From: Viridibacterium sp047600765 | GTDB taxonomy: Bacteria > Pseudomonadota > Gammaproteobacteria > Burkholderiales > Rhodocyclaceae | DNA: 64,000 nt | Assembly (NCBI GenBank): GCA_047600765.1 | Contig: JASGKF010000001.1 | Location: 1 to 64,000 of the forward strand | Direction of reading: 5' to 3' | Made by a program: the position numbers and the translations under genes | Shown: positions 45,066-54,095 of the stretch, in pieces | Layout of the letters: each line of letters starts with the position of its first letter | Numbering within the stretch: position 1 is the stretch's first letter | The notes under the pieces: generated by a model | Seen by the model: only the letters and a program-made list of their open reading frames with translations | Database searches by the model: none | Told to the model about the DNA's origin: nothing

Positions 45066-45881
45066 ATGAGCGCCCAAGCCGATATCAAATCCGTCACCCT
45101 GCACGACCTCGGCAAGATGCGTGCAGCCGGCGACAAGATCGCCATGCTGACCTGTTATGACGCCAGCTTCGCGTCGCTGTGCGAACGCGCCGGGGTTGAT
45201 GTGTTGCTGATTGGCGACTCGCTGGGCAATGTGCTGCAGGGTCAGCAGAGCACCCTGCCGGTCACCATGGAACACATGGCCTATCACACGGCCTGCGTCG
45301 CCCGTGGCGCAAAGCGCCCCTGGATCATTGCCGACATGCCTTTCGGCAGCTACCAGGAGAGCCCCTCGCAAGCCATGCGCAATGCCGCGGCGTTGATGGC
45401 GGCTGGCGCACACATGGTCAAGCTGGAAGGTGGCGCCTACATGGCCGAGACGGTGCGCTTCCTCGTCGAGCGTGGCGTGCCGGTGTGCGCCCACCTTGGC
45501 CTCACGCCGCAATCGGTGTTCCAGCTCGGTGGTTATCGCGTGCAAGGCAAGACCGAAGAGAGCGCGCAACACATGCGCGATGACGCCGCCGCGCTGGAAC
45601 AGGCTGGCGCCGCGATGATCGTGCTGGAGATGGTGCCGGCGCAGCTGGCAACAGAATTGACGCAATCGCTGTCTAACATGGCCACCATCGGCATCGGCGC
45701 AGGCAAGGACACGCACGGCCAGGTGCTGGTACTGCACGACATGCTGGGCGTTTACCCCGGTCGCAAGGCACGCTTCGTGCGTAATTTCATGGACGGTGCC
45801 GCCAGCATCGAGGCTGCTGTCGCCAGCTATGTCGCTGCCGTGAAAGACGGCAGTTTCCCTGCCGCCGAACACACCTACTGA
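45066..45881 (+). CDS. panB: ketopantoate hydroxymethyltransferase
   Basis: First committed step of pantothenate/CoA synthesis. 271 residues: KIAMLTCYDASFASL, DVLLIGDSLGNVLQG (metal-binding Asp), MPFGSYQESPSQA, VKLEGG, HLGLTPQSVFQLGGY, GIGAGKDTHGQVLVLHDMLG. Ribosome site AAGGA immediately after the palindromic element. panC, the usual next gene, is absent; the stop overlaps pldA by one base. Confidence 0.96.
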   Translation: MSAQADIKSVTLHDLGKMRAAGDKIAMLTCYDASFASLCERAGVDVLLIGDSLGNVLQGQQSTLPVTMEHMAYHTACVARGAKRPWIIADMPFGSYQESPSQAMRNAAALMAAGAHMVKLEGGAYMAETVRFLVERGVPVCAHLGLTPQSVFQLGGYRVQGKTEESAQHMRDDAAALEQAGAAMIVLEMVPAQLATELTQSLSNMATIGIGAGKDTHGQVLVLHDMLGVYPGRKARFVRNFMDGAASIEAAVASYVAAVKDGSFPAAEHTY

Positions 45882-46996
45882 TGACTTCACTGCGTCCTGC
45901 TCATCCCGTTCTCGCGACGCTCGCCAGCCTGCTGATCAGCGCCCTGCATGCCACCACGGCCACGGCCGCGACACCTGCGCCGACGATCGAAGCCCTGCAG
46001 GCCTGCGGCAACCTGGATGTCTCGAAGCAGCTCGACTGCTTCCGCCGCGAAGCCGGCCTGCCGCCGATCAACGCACCGGCAGCCGAGGTGACGCCGCCCG
46101 ATGCCGGCTCAGCCCCCAGGGCGGAAGTCCCGCAAAGCCGGCTCGACACCTTGTGGACGCCAGCCCCGGACGTTGACGGCAAGAAGGAAAACCGTGGCGT
46201 CTTCAGCCAGTACAAGCAGAGCTACCTGCTGGCTACCTATACCCACTCCCCCAACAACGAGGCGCACAGCCCCACCCGCAGCGCAGTCGTGCGCGAAGAA
46301 GGTCCTTACGACACGCGTGAAGGCAAGTTCCTGTTCAGCTTCAAATCGCTGGTGGCCGGCAATGATCGCCACAGCCTGTGGGGCGCCTACTCTCAGCAAT
46401 CGCACTGGCAGGTGTTCGACGGCGAGCACTCGCGCTCCTTCCGTGCCAATGACTACGAGCCCGAGGCCATCTACTCCTACCGCTTCTCCGATGCTTTCCG
46501 CGAGAAGTTCAGCTTCGGCGGCATGACGCCGCGCATGCTCAACATCGGCTTCGTGCACCAGTCGAACGGCGAACCGCTGCCGCAGTCACGCAGCTGGAAT
46601 CGCGTTTACGCCAGACTGGGACTGGAGAAGACCTGGCAGGACGGCAGCAGCTTTGCCGTGCAGATCCGCCCCTGGCTGCGCGTCCCCGAGCGACCGTCCG
46701 ACAACGACAACCCGGATCTCACCAAGTACCTCGGCTACGGCGACCTGGAGATGCGCTACTGGTGGTCGCGCGAAAGCAGCCTGTCGCTAATTGCCCGCAA
46801 GCGTTCGGCCCAGTTCGACCTGGCCTTCCCGTTCGGCATTCCCGGCCTGGTCAGCTGCAAGCTGGTGCAATGGCATCTGCATTACTTCGTGGGCTACGGC
46901 GAAAGCCTGATCGACTACAACCAGCGCCACCGTACCCTCGGCCTGGGCATTTCCATCCCCTTCCCGGACTCGAAAGCTGGCAACACCTGCCAGTAG
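45881..46996 (+). CDS. pldA: outer-membrane phospholipase A
   Basis: OMPLA-type lipase that removes misplaced phospholipids from the outer leaflet. 371 residues. Signal peptide (to about residue 30), an extra N-terminal segment with two Cys (ACGNLDVSKQLDCF), then the 12-strand barrel. Catalytic residues fit: His226 and Ser228 in GFVHQSNG, Asn240 in SRSWN, the same His-to-Asn spacing as E. coli. C-terminal aromatic strand pattern present. Confidence 0.92.
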   Translation: MTSLRPAHPVLATLASLLISALHATTATAATPAPTIEALQACGNLDVSKQLDCFRREAGLPPINAPAAEVTPPDAGSAPRAEVPQSRLDTLWTPAPDVDGKKENRGVFSQYKQSYLLATYTHSPNNEAHSPTRSAVVREEGPYDTREGKFLFSFKSLVAGNDRHSLWGAYSQQSHWQVFDGEHSRSFRANDYEPEAIYSYRFSDAFREKFSFGGMTPRMLNIGFVHQSNGEPLPQSRSWNRVYARLGLEKTWQDGSSFAVQIRPWLRVPERPSDNDNPDLTKYLGYGDLEMRYWWSRESSLSLIARKRSAQFDLAFPFGIPGLVSCKLVQWHLHYFVGYGESLIDYNQRHRTLGLGISIPFPDSKAGNTCQ

Positions 46997-47357
46997 CTGG
47001 CTGACGTTTCGCCCTCCGGATCGCGCTGCGCCTGACGAAATGCCGTTCGTCCAGAGATGAGCGGCAACTCAAGCCCTCTGTCATGCGCAAACGTTTCAAA
47101 CGCCTGAAACCCGCGCCAGTACTGGCGCGGCAGCGCGACATGAAGTGCCCTTCCTCCTTTGCAGCGGGCTGCCACGCAGTTCCTGACCCCCTGTGAACAA
47201 ATCGACAAATCTGAAATTTTTATAATTGAATCGATGTTTTTGATGGTTTAGATTTCGGCCATAGATTGCCAAGTACAGGCAACACCTGATCCCGAGAGTC
47301 GATGTCTCAAATCATGCGCACAGCGCCTACAAACAATTCCTGTATCGGGAGACATGG
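46997..47357. other. intergenic region before the pectate lyase
   Basis: About 360 bp without a convincing gene. A TATAAT hexamer at 47,221-47,226 in an AT-rich patch is a candidate -10 for the pectate lyase, but no -35 fits at normal spacing. GGGAGA before the ATG is the ribosome site. Confidence 0.5.
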
Positions 47358-48449
47358 ATGATTCGCAAAATTCTGACTGCTGGCTTCTTCGCCGTACTCG
47401 CTTCGGGCACCCAGGCAGCAACGGACTATCCCAGCGGCTACACCAAGTGCGTGCAGGTCGGCGCCACCTGCTCCATGAGCGGCACGCGCACCACGGCTCT
47501 GGGCAAGGCAGGTTCCTTCGTCTACGCCACCAAGACCGGCAATTTCGCCTGTGAGCTGAGCGGCTACCCCAGCAACAGCTACACGACCAGCGCCTGGTGT
47601 TCTTACGGCGCCACGACGACCAGCAGCTCCAGCTCGGTGGCTTCTTCGACGGCCAGCTCTTCTTCCTCCAGCAAATCGAGCAGCTCTTCCTCCGTCGCAT
47701 CCTCAACGGCTTCATCGACGAGCAGCACGACTTCCGGCACGGTCAACATGACCATCCCGTCGGCAACCGGCTCCGTCATCAACTCCAGCACGGTCACCAT
47801 CCCGTCCGGCACGACCAAGAGCTACGGCAACCAGCGCATCGGCGTGAAGAACTCGGTCGGCAACTGTGAAGACGAAGGCCAGATCCCGGTGTTCATCCTC
47901 GAAGACGGCGCGACCCTCAAGGACGTGATCATCTACGGCGGCGTGAATGGTTCCGACGGTGTGCACTGCAAGGGCTCCTGCACGATCCAGAACGTGTACT
48001 GGGAAGACACCTGCGAAGACGCAGCCTCCAACCTCGGTGCCGGTGCCACCATGACGGTCAAGAACGTCATCATCGCCGGTGCCAAGGACAAGGCCCTGCA
48101 GCACAACAGCAAGAACAGCCTGACCCTGGTGCAAGACTCCTACATCGCCGATACGGGCAAGGTCTGGCGCTCCTGCGGTAACTGCACCAACAACGGCGGC
48201 CCGCGCAAACTGACGCTCAACAACGTCAAGATCGGCAAGGCTGACTCGGTGGCCGGCGCGAACGGCAACTACGGCGACGTGGTCAGCATCCGCAAGCTGC
48301 AGATCAAGGGTTACAAGTCGGGCAGCCCGGCCGTGTGCGTCGAGTACAAGGGTATCGAGAAGAACGGCAGCGCCGAATCGCCGAAGATTGGCGAGAAGTG
48401 GAACACCTCGGTGTGCGACGTCAGCACCTCGGACGTGACGGCCTACTGA
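47358..48449 (+). CDS. secreted pectate lyase, PL3 family
   Basis: Cleaves polygalacturonate by beta-elimination, outside the cell. 363 residues. Signal peptide (to about 20); a small domain with four Cys (YTKCVQVGATCSMSGT, NFACELSG, SAWCSYG, about 21-82); a Ser/Thr-rich linker (about 83-126); and a PL3 parallel beta-helix: GSDGVHCKGSCTIQNVYWED, EDAASNLG, DKALQHNSKNSLTL, GKVWRSCGNC, NGNYGDVVSI. The small domain may bind polysaccharide. Ends with a strong terminator. Suggests contact with plant material. Confidence 0.9.
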   Translation: MIRKILTAGFFAVLASGTQAATDYPSGYTKCVQVGATCSMSGTRTTALGKAGSFVYATKTGNFACELSGYPSNSYTTSAWCSYGATTTSSSSSVASSTASSSSSSKSSSSSSVASSTASSTSSTTSGTVNMTIPSATGSVINSSTVTIPSGTTKSYGNQRIGVKNSVGNCEDEGQIPVFILEDGATLKDVIIYGGVNGSDGVHCKGSCTIQNVYWEDTCEDAASNLGAGATMTVKNVIIAGAKDKALQHNSKNSLTLVQDSYIADTGKVWRSCGNCTNNGGPRKLTLNNVKIGKADSVAGANGNYGDVVSIRKLQIKGYKSGSPAVCVEYKGIEKNGSAESPKIGEKWNTSVCDVSTSDVTAY

Positions 48450-48475
48450 TCAACCCAGGCAGTACAGATGGCAGG

Positions 48476-48503
48476 AAAAACGGGCGCTCAGGCGCCCGTT
48501 TTT
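48476..48503 (+). terminator. rho-independent terminator of the pectate lyase
   Basis: AAAAACGGGCGC and GCGCCCGTTTTT flank a 4-base loop, ending in a T run, 27 bp past the stop. Confidence 0.92.
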
Positions 48504-48572
48504 TCTTGCAAAGCACGGCATCATTGCGTCTCCCGTCACACCGCACCCAACCGTGACAGACAGCTTGTAACC

Positions 48573-48977
48573 ATGAACTCAAGGTCTCGCCTTCTCCTGT
48601 TCAGTACTGCTGCGCTTGTTGGCGTTCTTATCGCCAATTCAGAGCCGTGGATTCATCTGTTGTCTGATCAAGTCACGCGCATCCTCTTGCCGTTTCTTTC
48701 GCATGCTTCGACACAAAGCCTGACCTCTCTGTTGCTATTGATCGTCGCTACAAGCCCTGTTGGCTGGCTCGCCCGTGCAGATGGATTCATTTGTGGCGTG
48801 TTAACCGGGGGAGCTGTCATTGCTACTTTTTTTGTCTCGTGGTTCTGGATTGACGCACCACGACCGGAGCTGAATTACTCCTTCCTGAATGCCTTGAACG
48901 ACATTGTGTACATTCTGGTCGCTGCTGTTGCCTGTTCCCTCTGGGGACGTGCAGCCACGAAAGCCCGTTCAGCTTGA
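48573..48977 (+). CDS. small membrane protein, unknown function
   Basis: 134 residues with about four hydrophobic helices (LLLFSTAALVGVLIAN; LTSLLLLIVATSPVGWL; GGAVIATFFVSWFWI; DIVYILVAAVACSLWG). No family recognised. The ATG is preferred to an upstream frame start that would run through the terminator. It precedes the Ycf48-like gene. Confidence 0.6.
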   Translation: MNSRSRLLLFSTAALVGVLIANSEPWIHLLSDQVTRILLPFLSHASTQSLTSLLLLIVATSPVGWLARADGFICGVLTGGAVIATFFVSWFWIDAPRPELNYSFLNALNDIVYILVAAVACSLWGRAATKARSA

Positions 48978-49072
48978 TGACAAATCAACGTCAGGCGCGG
49001 GAGCTGCCCGCAATCTCCTCCTGTGAGTTTCTTGGGCATCTTCTTTGCAACAGTGACCACTCACTTCAAACA

Positions 49073-51151
49073 ATGAAACTCATTCGAGCCTTACGCCTGG
49101 TTTCCAGTTTTGTCCTGGCTTCGCTGTGCGCGGCAGCTTCTGCACAGACCCTCTGGAACTGGCAACTCGAAGTCAGCAACGCCAATCTGTTCGTCGCCGC
49201 GAGCGATCCGGTCTGCAAGCTGAGTGCGCTGGTTGGCAGCGACGCGGCAATCATGCTGTCGGCTGATGCCGGGCAAAGCTGGCAGCCGCTGTCCGGCTCC
49301 GACGGCACGACTTTCTCTGCCATCGTTCTCGACGCAGCACGACAGCAGTTCATCACCGTGGGCAGCAACGGCCGCATCCTGCGCAGCAGCCAGTGCGGAC
49401 AACAGTGGCAGCGTGCGGCAAGCGCTTTCAACGGCGGTCTGCGCACGGTGCTGGTCGTCGACGAAAAGCGCGGCATCCTGTTGGCGGGTGGCGAAGGCGG
49501 CACCTTGCTGCGCTCGACCGATGGTGGCAACAGCTGGCGCAGCGTGCGCTCCCCTACGCGGCATTACGTCGGACATCTGCTGCGCCACGCCTCGGGCCCG
49601 CTCGTCGCGGGCGGCGAGCAAGGTCTGTTGATGCGTTCCAGCGACGCAGGCCGCAGCTGGCGTCTGCTGCAAGGCATGCCTGACGCCAACCTCAGCCAGC
49701 TGGTCGCACTGCGCGGCGGCAGCGTGCTCGCTGCCTTCAGCAACGGCCAGATCCTGCGCTCGACCGATGGCGCACGCACCTGGCGCAACAGCCCCTTACC
49801 CGACAGTGACAAGCCGCCCGTCATCAACGGCGTGGCGCAAAACGGCAATGGGCGCATTGCGGCGGTGACACAGGACGGACGCGTGCTGCTCTCCAGTGAC
49901 GATGGCCAGCACTGGCAATACGCCGCCACCGGGACGCAGGCATTCCTGTCAGGCGTGCTGGCGACGTCCGATGACGAGTTCATCGCCGTGGGCGCACACG
50001 GCAGCATCCTGCGCAGCGAGTCCGGTGGACAACGCTGGGCCGCGCGGCCGCTACCGACACAACAGGAATTCGAATCCATCACCCGCCTGCCCGGTGGCCA
50101 GCTCATCGCCCCCGGCAGTGGTGGTGTCATCGCCCGCAGCACGAATGATGGACGCAGCTGGCAACTGGTACGCCAAGGCATCAACAAATACACGCACAGC
50201 ATCGCGGGTGCAGGCAGCATCCTGCTGGCCGCCGGCGTCGAAGGCAGTCTCGCCCTCTCCAGCAACGACGGGCATGACTGGCAAACCGTCGTGGCGCCCG
50301 AAGAGGTCTATTTCTTCACCACTCTCCATCACCCCGGCACAAGATCCTTGCTGGCGGCTGGCTCGAACGGACTGTTGATGCGCTCTGGCGACGGCGGCAA
50401 GAGCTGGCAAAGCAGCAAGATCGCCGGCGACGGCAATGTCTCGCAATTGAGTCTGCTGGCCTCGGGTCGCGTCCTCGCGCTGACGGCTGATGCCGGCATC
50501 CTCATCTCGGACGATGGCGGCCAGAGCTGGCAGACCAGCGATGCCGACCGCGAAAAGATCTGGCTGGATGTCGCAACCAGTTCAGTCGAAGACCCACAGC
50601 GACAAGTCGTAGTCGCTGTCGGACGTGAAGATGCGCTGGTGCGCAGCGACGACGGTGGCAAGCACTGGACGACGCTGCCCGCAGGCATTGCAAAGGGCAG
50701 CTTCAAGCTACGCCATGTCGACGGCGTCTTCTTCGCATCAGGCCGCGAGGGCAGCATCCTGCGCTCGACCGATCAGGGCAAGAGCTTCCAGACCATTCCC
50801 TTGCCTGCGGCTGTCACGGTGTGGGACATAGCCACCATCCCCGGCGTGTCAGGCGGCCTGCTGGCTGTCGGCAGCAAGGGCGGCATCCTGCGTTCCACCG
50901 ATTCCGGCAGCACTTGGAGTGTCATTCCTTCCGGCGGCAACGAACTGCTGCGCGTGATCGTGCATGACCCCGTCAGCAACACCCTGCTGGTCACCGGGCG
51001 CGGCGGCAGCCTGCTGCAATCGCAGGACCGCGGCCTGAGCTGGCAAGTGCTGGCCCCCTCGTCCGGCGCGCGCTACACCGGCGCCTGGCGCAATCCGGCA
51101 ACGGGGACTTTGTTGTTCTGGGGTGATCGCATCCTGCGGGTGACGCACTGA
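49073..51151 (+). CDS. exported Ycf48/BNR-repeat propeller protein
   Basis: 692 residues: signal peptide (LASLCAAASAQ) and about 15 copies of an Asp-box-type repeat (for example LRSTDGGNSWR, LSSDDGQHWQ, VRSDDGGKHWT, LRSTDSGSTWS). This predicts two seven-bladed propellers or a similar solenoid. Ycf48/HCF136 relatives help assemble photosystem II, but in non-photosynthetic bacteria such proteins lie near secretion or RND genes with no proven role. It probably acts as a periplasmic or outer-surface scaffold. Confidence 0.8.
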   Translation: MKLIRALRLVSSFVLASLCAAASAQTLWNWQLEVSNANLFVAASDPVCKLSALVGSDAAIMLSADAGQSWQPLSGSDGTTFSAIVLDAARQQFITVGSNGRILRSSQCGQQWQRAASAFNGGLRTVLVVDEKRGILLAGGEGGTLLRSTDGGNSWRSVRSPTRHYVGHLLRHASGPLVAGGEQGLLMRSSDAGRSWRLLQGMPDANLSQLVALRGGSVLAAFSNGQILRSTDGARTWRNSPLPDSDKPPVINGVAQNGNGRIAAVTQDGRVLLSSDDGQHWQYAATGTQAFLSGVLATSDDEFIAVGAHGSILRSESGGQRWAARPLPTQQEFESITRLPGGQLIAPGSGGVIARSTNDGRSWQLVRQGINKYTHSIAGAGSILLAAGVEGSLALSSNDGHDWQTVVAPEEVYFFTTLHHPGTRSLLAAGSNGLLMRSGDGGKSWQSSKIAGDGNVSQLSLLASGRVLALTADAGILISDDGGQSWQTSDADREKIWLDVATSSVEDPQRQVVVAVGREDALVRSDDGGKHWTTLPAGIAKGSFKLRHVDGVFFASGREGSILRSTDQGKSFQTIPLPAAVTVWDIATIPGVSGGLLAVGSKGGILRSTDSGSTWSVIPSGGNELLRVIVHDPVSNTLLVTGRGGSLLQSQDRGLSWQVLAPSSGARYTGAWRNPATGTLLFWGDRILRVTH

Positions 51152-51152
51152 A

Positions 51153-51228
51153 GCAGGTTGGGCTGAATGTAATGAAGCCCAACCTGCATTGGTGGAGACG
51201 TTGGGCTTCCTGCGTCAGCCCAACCTAC
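51153..51228. repeat. two palindromic GTTGGGCT hairpins
   Basis: GCAGGTTGGGCT / AGCCCAACCTGC (12-bp arms, 51,153-51,187) is followed by GTTGGGCT / AGCCCAAC (8-bp arms, 51,200-51,224). The sequence between the converging Ycf48-like gene and tatD is made almost entirely of these. Likely a REP-like repeat or a two-way terminator. Confidence 0.78.
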
Positions 51229-51231
51229 GCA

Positions 51232-51996
51232 CTACATCCCGGCAAACAAGCGACGCGTATTCGCACTCGCCGCCGCAGCCAGCTCTTCCACGCTGATGCC
51301 GCGCAGCGCAGCGACTTCCTTGGCCACATGCGGCACATAGGAAGGCTCGTTCATCTTGCCGCGATACGGCACCGGCGCAAGATAAGGTGAATCGGTCTCG
51401 ATGAGGATGCGCTCGAGCGGCACCGTCGCCGCCACGCCCTTGATCTGCTGCGCGTTCTTGAAAGTCACGATGCCCGAGAACGAGATGTAGAAGCCCAGCG
51501 CAATCGCCGCGTCGGCCACTTCCTGCGTCTCGGTGAAGCAGTGCATCACGCCGCCCACCGCGTCCGCGCCCTCTTCCTGCAGGATGCGGATGACATCCTC
51601 GGCCGAATCGCGCGTGTGGATCACCAAGGGCTTGCCACAGGCTTTGGCCGCGCGGATGTGCGTGCGGAAGCGTTCACGCTGCCATTCCGGCTTGTCCTTG
51701 TGCCAGTAGTAATCGAGCCCGGTCTCGCCGATGGCCACCACCTTGGGGTGATCGGCGAGCGCCAGCAGGCGCTCCAGCGTGGGCTCTTCGCCCTCGGTGT
51801 GTTCGGGGTGCACGCCGACAGTCGCGAAGATGTTGTGGCGCGACTCGGCCAAGCCCAGCACGCGCGGGAAGTTCTCCAGCGTCACGCCGATACAGACGGC
51901 TTGCGACACATGAGCTTCCTGCATGCGTGCGAACAAGGCATCGCCTTGCTCGGCCAAGTCAGGAAAGTCGATGTGACAGTGAGAGTCGATGAACAC
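51232..51996 (-). CDS. tatD: TatD-family metal-dependent hydrolase
   Basis: 254-residue TIM-barrel hydrolase/3'-5' DNase. Metal ligands: FIDSHCHIDF, GETGLDYYW, VIHTRDS, HCFTE, and ETDSPYLAPVPYRGKMNEP. GTG start. Last gene of mltG-tmk-holB-pilZ-tatD, an order conserved in gammaproteobacteria and betaproteobacteria. Confidence 0.93.
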   Translation of the reverse strand: MFIDSHCHIDFPDLAEQGDALFARMQEAHVSQAVCIGVTLENFPRVLGLAESRHNIFATVGVHPEHTEGEEPTLERLLALADHPKVVAIGETGLDYYWHKDKPEWQRERFRTHIRAAKACGKPLVIHTRDSAEDVIRILQEEGADAVGGVMHCFTETQEVADAAIALGFYISFSGIVTFKNAQQIKGVAATVPLERILIETDSPYLAPVPYRGKMNEPSYVPHVAKEVAALRGISVEELAAAASANTRRLFAGM

Positions 51997-52044
51997 GGGG
52001 AACCACCGTTGCTGAAGCCGGTGATCGTTGCCCGGCGGAGTGAA

Positions 52045-52404
52045 TCAGAGGGTATGCGTCGGCCGGCTCGAACCCAGCGCGCTACCCAGCACCTGCTCGA
52101 TCTTGATCTTGGCCGCGGCGCTGGCATCGTCCGGCGCGAACTGCACGCCCACGCCCTGCGTCTTGCCGTTCTGCGCATGGGCCGGCGTGATCCATACGAC
52201 CTTGCCCTTGATGGCCAGCTTGGCCGGGTCGTCCATCAGCTGCAGCAGCATGAAGACTTCATCGCCGGGCGAGTAGTTCTTGGGCGTCGGGATGAACAGG
52301 CCGCCGTTCTTGATGAAGGGCATGTAAGCGGCATGCAGGGCCGAGCGGGAGTTGATGTTGAGCGACAACACACTCGGGCGGGCAGCAGAGGGGCGAGCTT
52401 CCAT
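52045..52404 (-). CDS. PilZ-domain protein
   Basis: 119 residues, a short PilZ domain as found next to holB (Pseudomonas PilZ is in this position and affects type IV pilus assembly). FIPTPKNYSPGDEVFMLLQL, IKGKVVWITP, and GVGVQF. The strict c-di-GMP motif RxxxR is not evident, so it may not bind the nucleotide, like PilZ itself. Confidence 0.85.
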   Translation of the reverse strand: MEARPSAARPSVLSLNINSRSALHAAYMPFIKNGGLFIPTPKNYSPGDEVFMLLQLMDDPAKLAIKGKVVWITPAHAQNGKTQGVGVQFAPDDASAAAKIKIEQVLGSALGSSRPTHTL

Positions 52405-52428
52405 TCAGTCCTCGATCAAGGTGAAAAA

Positions 52429-53481
52429 CTACCGGGTCGATCTTGCCACACGCAACAGCACATCTTCGAGAAACAATCGCGCATTCAGCGGGTGTTGCGC
52501 CACCCGTCGATACGCCTGCAATTCATTGTAACAACTCGTCCAGACTTCCAGACGCCCCGCCACCTGCGCCGACAGCTGCGGCGCGAAGTCGCGGAAGAAG
52601 CGCGCCTGGCCGCCAACCGCCAGCCGGGCACCGTCCGACAACCAGCGCTGCAACCAGCCCACCAGCAGGCTCATGTTGAGGCCAATCTTCTCGGCATCCT
52701 TGCCCTTGAGCCAGCTGTCCCACGAAGCGGCCAGCTTGAGCGGATCGGACTTCGGCAGCCCCAGCATGTCGCTGGCAAAACGCTTGCGCGCCTCGGCCAG
52801 CGGCCCTTTCACGTAATCCAGTGCAGCCAGCGGCAAGCCACTGGCAAAGCCCAGCACGGCGTCCGGCTCGGAAGCCCCGCGCTCCTTCAACCACTGCGTC
52901 GCCACGCCGGCGTCCGGCACCGGGAAGTCACGCACCTGGCAACGGCTGCGGATGGTCGGCAACAAGCGGCGCGGTGCATGGCTCACCAGCAGGAATACGG
53001 CATCGATGGGCGGTTCTTCAAGCGATTTGAGGAGCGCGTTGGCTGCCGCTACGTTCATAGCCTCGGCCGGGTCGATCAGCACGATGCGACGCCCACCCTG
53101 GTGACCGCTGATTTCCAGCAGGCCCTGCATGCCGCGCACCTGGTCGATGACGATCTGCTGCGACTTCTTTTTTTCCTTCTTGCCGCCGTCTGCCTCGCCT
53201 TCAGGCTCATCGTCCGCCTCATCAGCGGCAGGTACGAGGCGCAGCATGTCCGGGTGGTTGTCCGCGCCAAACCAGTTGCAGGAGCCACACTGGCCGCAGG
53301 CAAAGCCCTCGGCATCCGGCCGCTGGCACAGCAAGGCTTGCGCAAGCTGTTCGGCGAACAGGCGCTTGCCGCTACCGGGCGCGCCGGCGAACAGCAAGGC
53401 ATGCGGCAAACGCGCGCCCTGCGCGATGGTTGCGCGCCACAGCGGCAGCAGCCAGGGCGGGAAGTCCTGCGGTGCGCTCAT
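52429..53481 (-). CDS. holB: DNA polymerase III delta' subunit
   Basis: Clamp-loader subunit, 350 residues. P-loop-like FAGAPGSGKRLFAEQLAQALLC; zinc Cys cluster in CGQCGSCNWF; IDEAxE-equivalent VLIDPAEAMNVAAANALLKSLEEPP; RSRCQVRDF (SRC arginine-finger motif). An acidic-then-lysine insert (EPEGEADGGKKEKKKS) is unusual but harmless. Overlaps tmk (ATGA). Confidence 0.93.
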   Translation of the reverse strand: MSAPQDFPPWLLPLWRATIAQGARLPHALLFAGAPGSGKRLFAEQLAQALLCQRPDAEGFACGQCGSCNWFGADNHPDMLRLVPAADEADDEPEGEADGGKKEKKKSQQIVIDQVRGMQGLLEISGHQGGRRIVLIDPAEAMNVAAANALLKSLEEPPIDAVFLLVSHAPRRLLPTIRSRCQVRDFPVPDAGVATQWLKERGASEPDAVLGFASGLPLAALDYVKGPLAEARKRFASDMLGLPKSDPLKLAASWDSWLKGKDAEKIGLNMSLLVGWLQRWLSDGARLAVGGQARFFRDFAPQLSAQVAGRLEVWTSCYNELQAYRRVAQHPLNARLFLEDVLLRVARSTR

Positions 53482-54095
53482 GGCAGTCGCTGCTCCAGCA
53501 CGGCCAGCACTTCGGCCGTCACGCTATCCAGCGGCCTGTCCGCATTGATGACCTGCAAACGCCCACCCGAGGCTTCAGCGCGCCGCAGATAAGCCGCACG
53601 CACCTGCTCGAAGAAGCCCGTCTGCTCGCGCTCGAAACGGTCCGTATCGGCACGTCCCGTCGCCAGCCGCTGCGCCGCCACCGCAGGCGCCACGTCGAAG
53701 AGGAAGGTCAGATCCGGCTGCAGACCCGGATGCACCCATTGCTCCAGCTGCGCGAACTTGGCGGCATCCAGCCCGCGCCCACCCACCTGGTAGGCATAGG
53801 TTGCGTCGCTGAAGCGGTCGCAGACGACCCACTCACCGCGCACCAGTGCCGGCTCGATGACTTGCGCCAGATGCTCACGCCGTGCTGCGAACATCAGCAA
53901 CGCCTCAGTCTCAAGATGCATGGCATCGTGCAGCACGATCGCGCGCAGTTTCTCGGACAGCGGCGTACCGCCCGGTTCGCGCGACTGCACGACGGTCAGG
54001 CCACGCTCGCGCAAGGTCGCCACCACCGCGGCGATCTGCGTGCTCTTGCCCGCACCATCGATGCCTTCAAACGTGATGAAGCGTCCGCGCATCAA
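53478..54095 (-). CDS. tmk: thymidylate kinase
   Basis: dTMP to dTDP. 205 residues: P-loop FEGIDGAGKSTQ, SREPGGTPLSE (DRY/ DRX-associated Arg), VVCDRFSDATYAYQVGGRG, lid ATGRADTDRFE. Coupled to mltG and holB by 4-bp overlaps. Confidence 0.95.
   Translation of the reverse strand: MMRGRFITFEGIDGAGKSTQIAAVVATLRERGLTVVQSREPGGTPLSEKLRAIVLHDAMHLETEALLMFAARREHLAQVIEPALVRGEWVVCDRFSDATYAYQVGGRGLDAAKFAQLEQWVHPGLQPDLTFLFDVAPAVAAQRLATGRADTDRFEREQTGFFEQVRAAYLRRAEASGGRLQVINADRPLDSVTAEVLAVLEQRLP

Noticed and set aside
47192..47226. CRP site and sigma-70 promoter for the pectate lyase
   Set aside because: TGTGA-N6-CGACA matches only one half-site well and its distance to TATAAT does not fit a CRP-activated class; kept only as a possible -10.
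51541..53592. 683-codon plus-strand frame opposite tatD, pilZ and holB
   Set aside because: It runs against three well-matched conserved genes; composition and lack of any domain mark it as a shadow.
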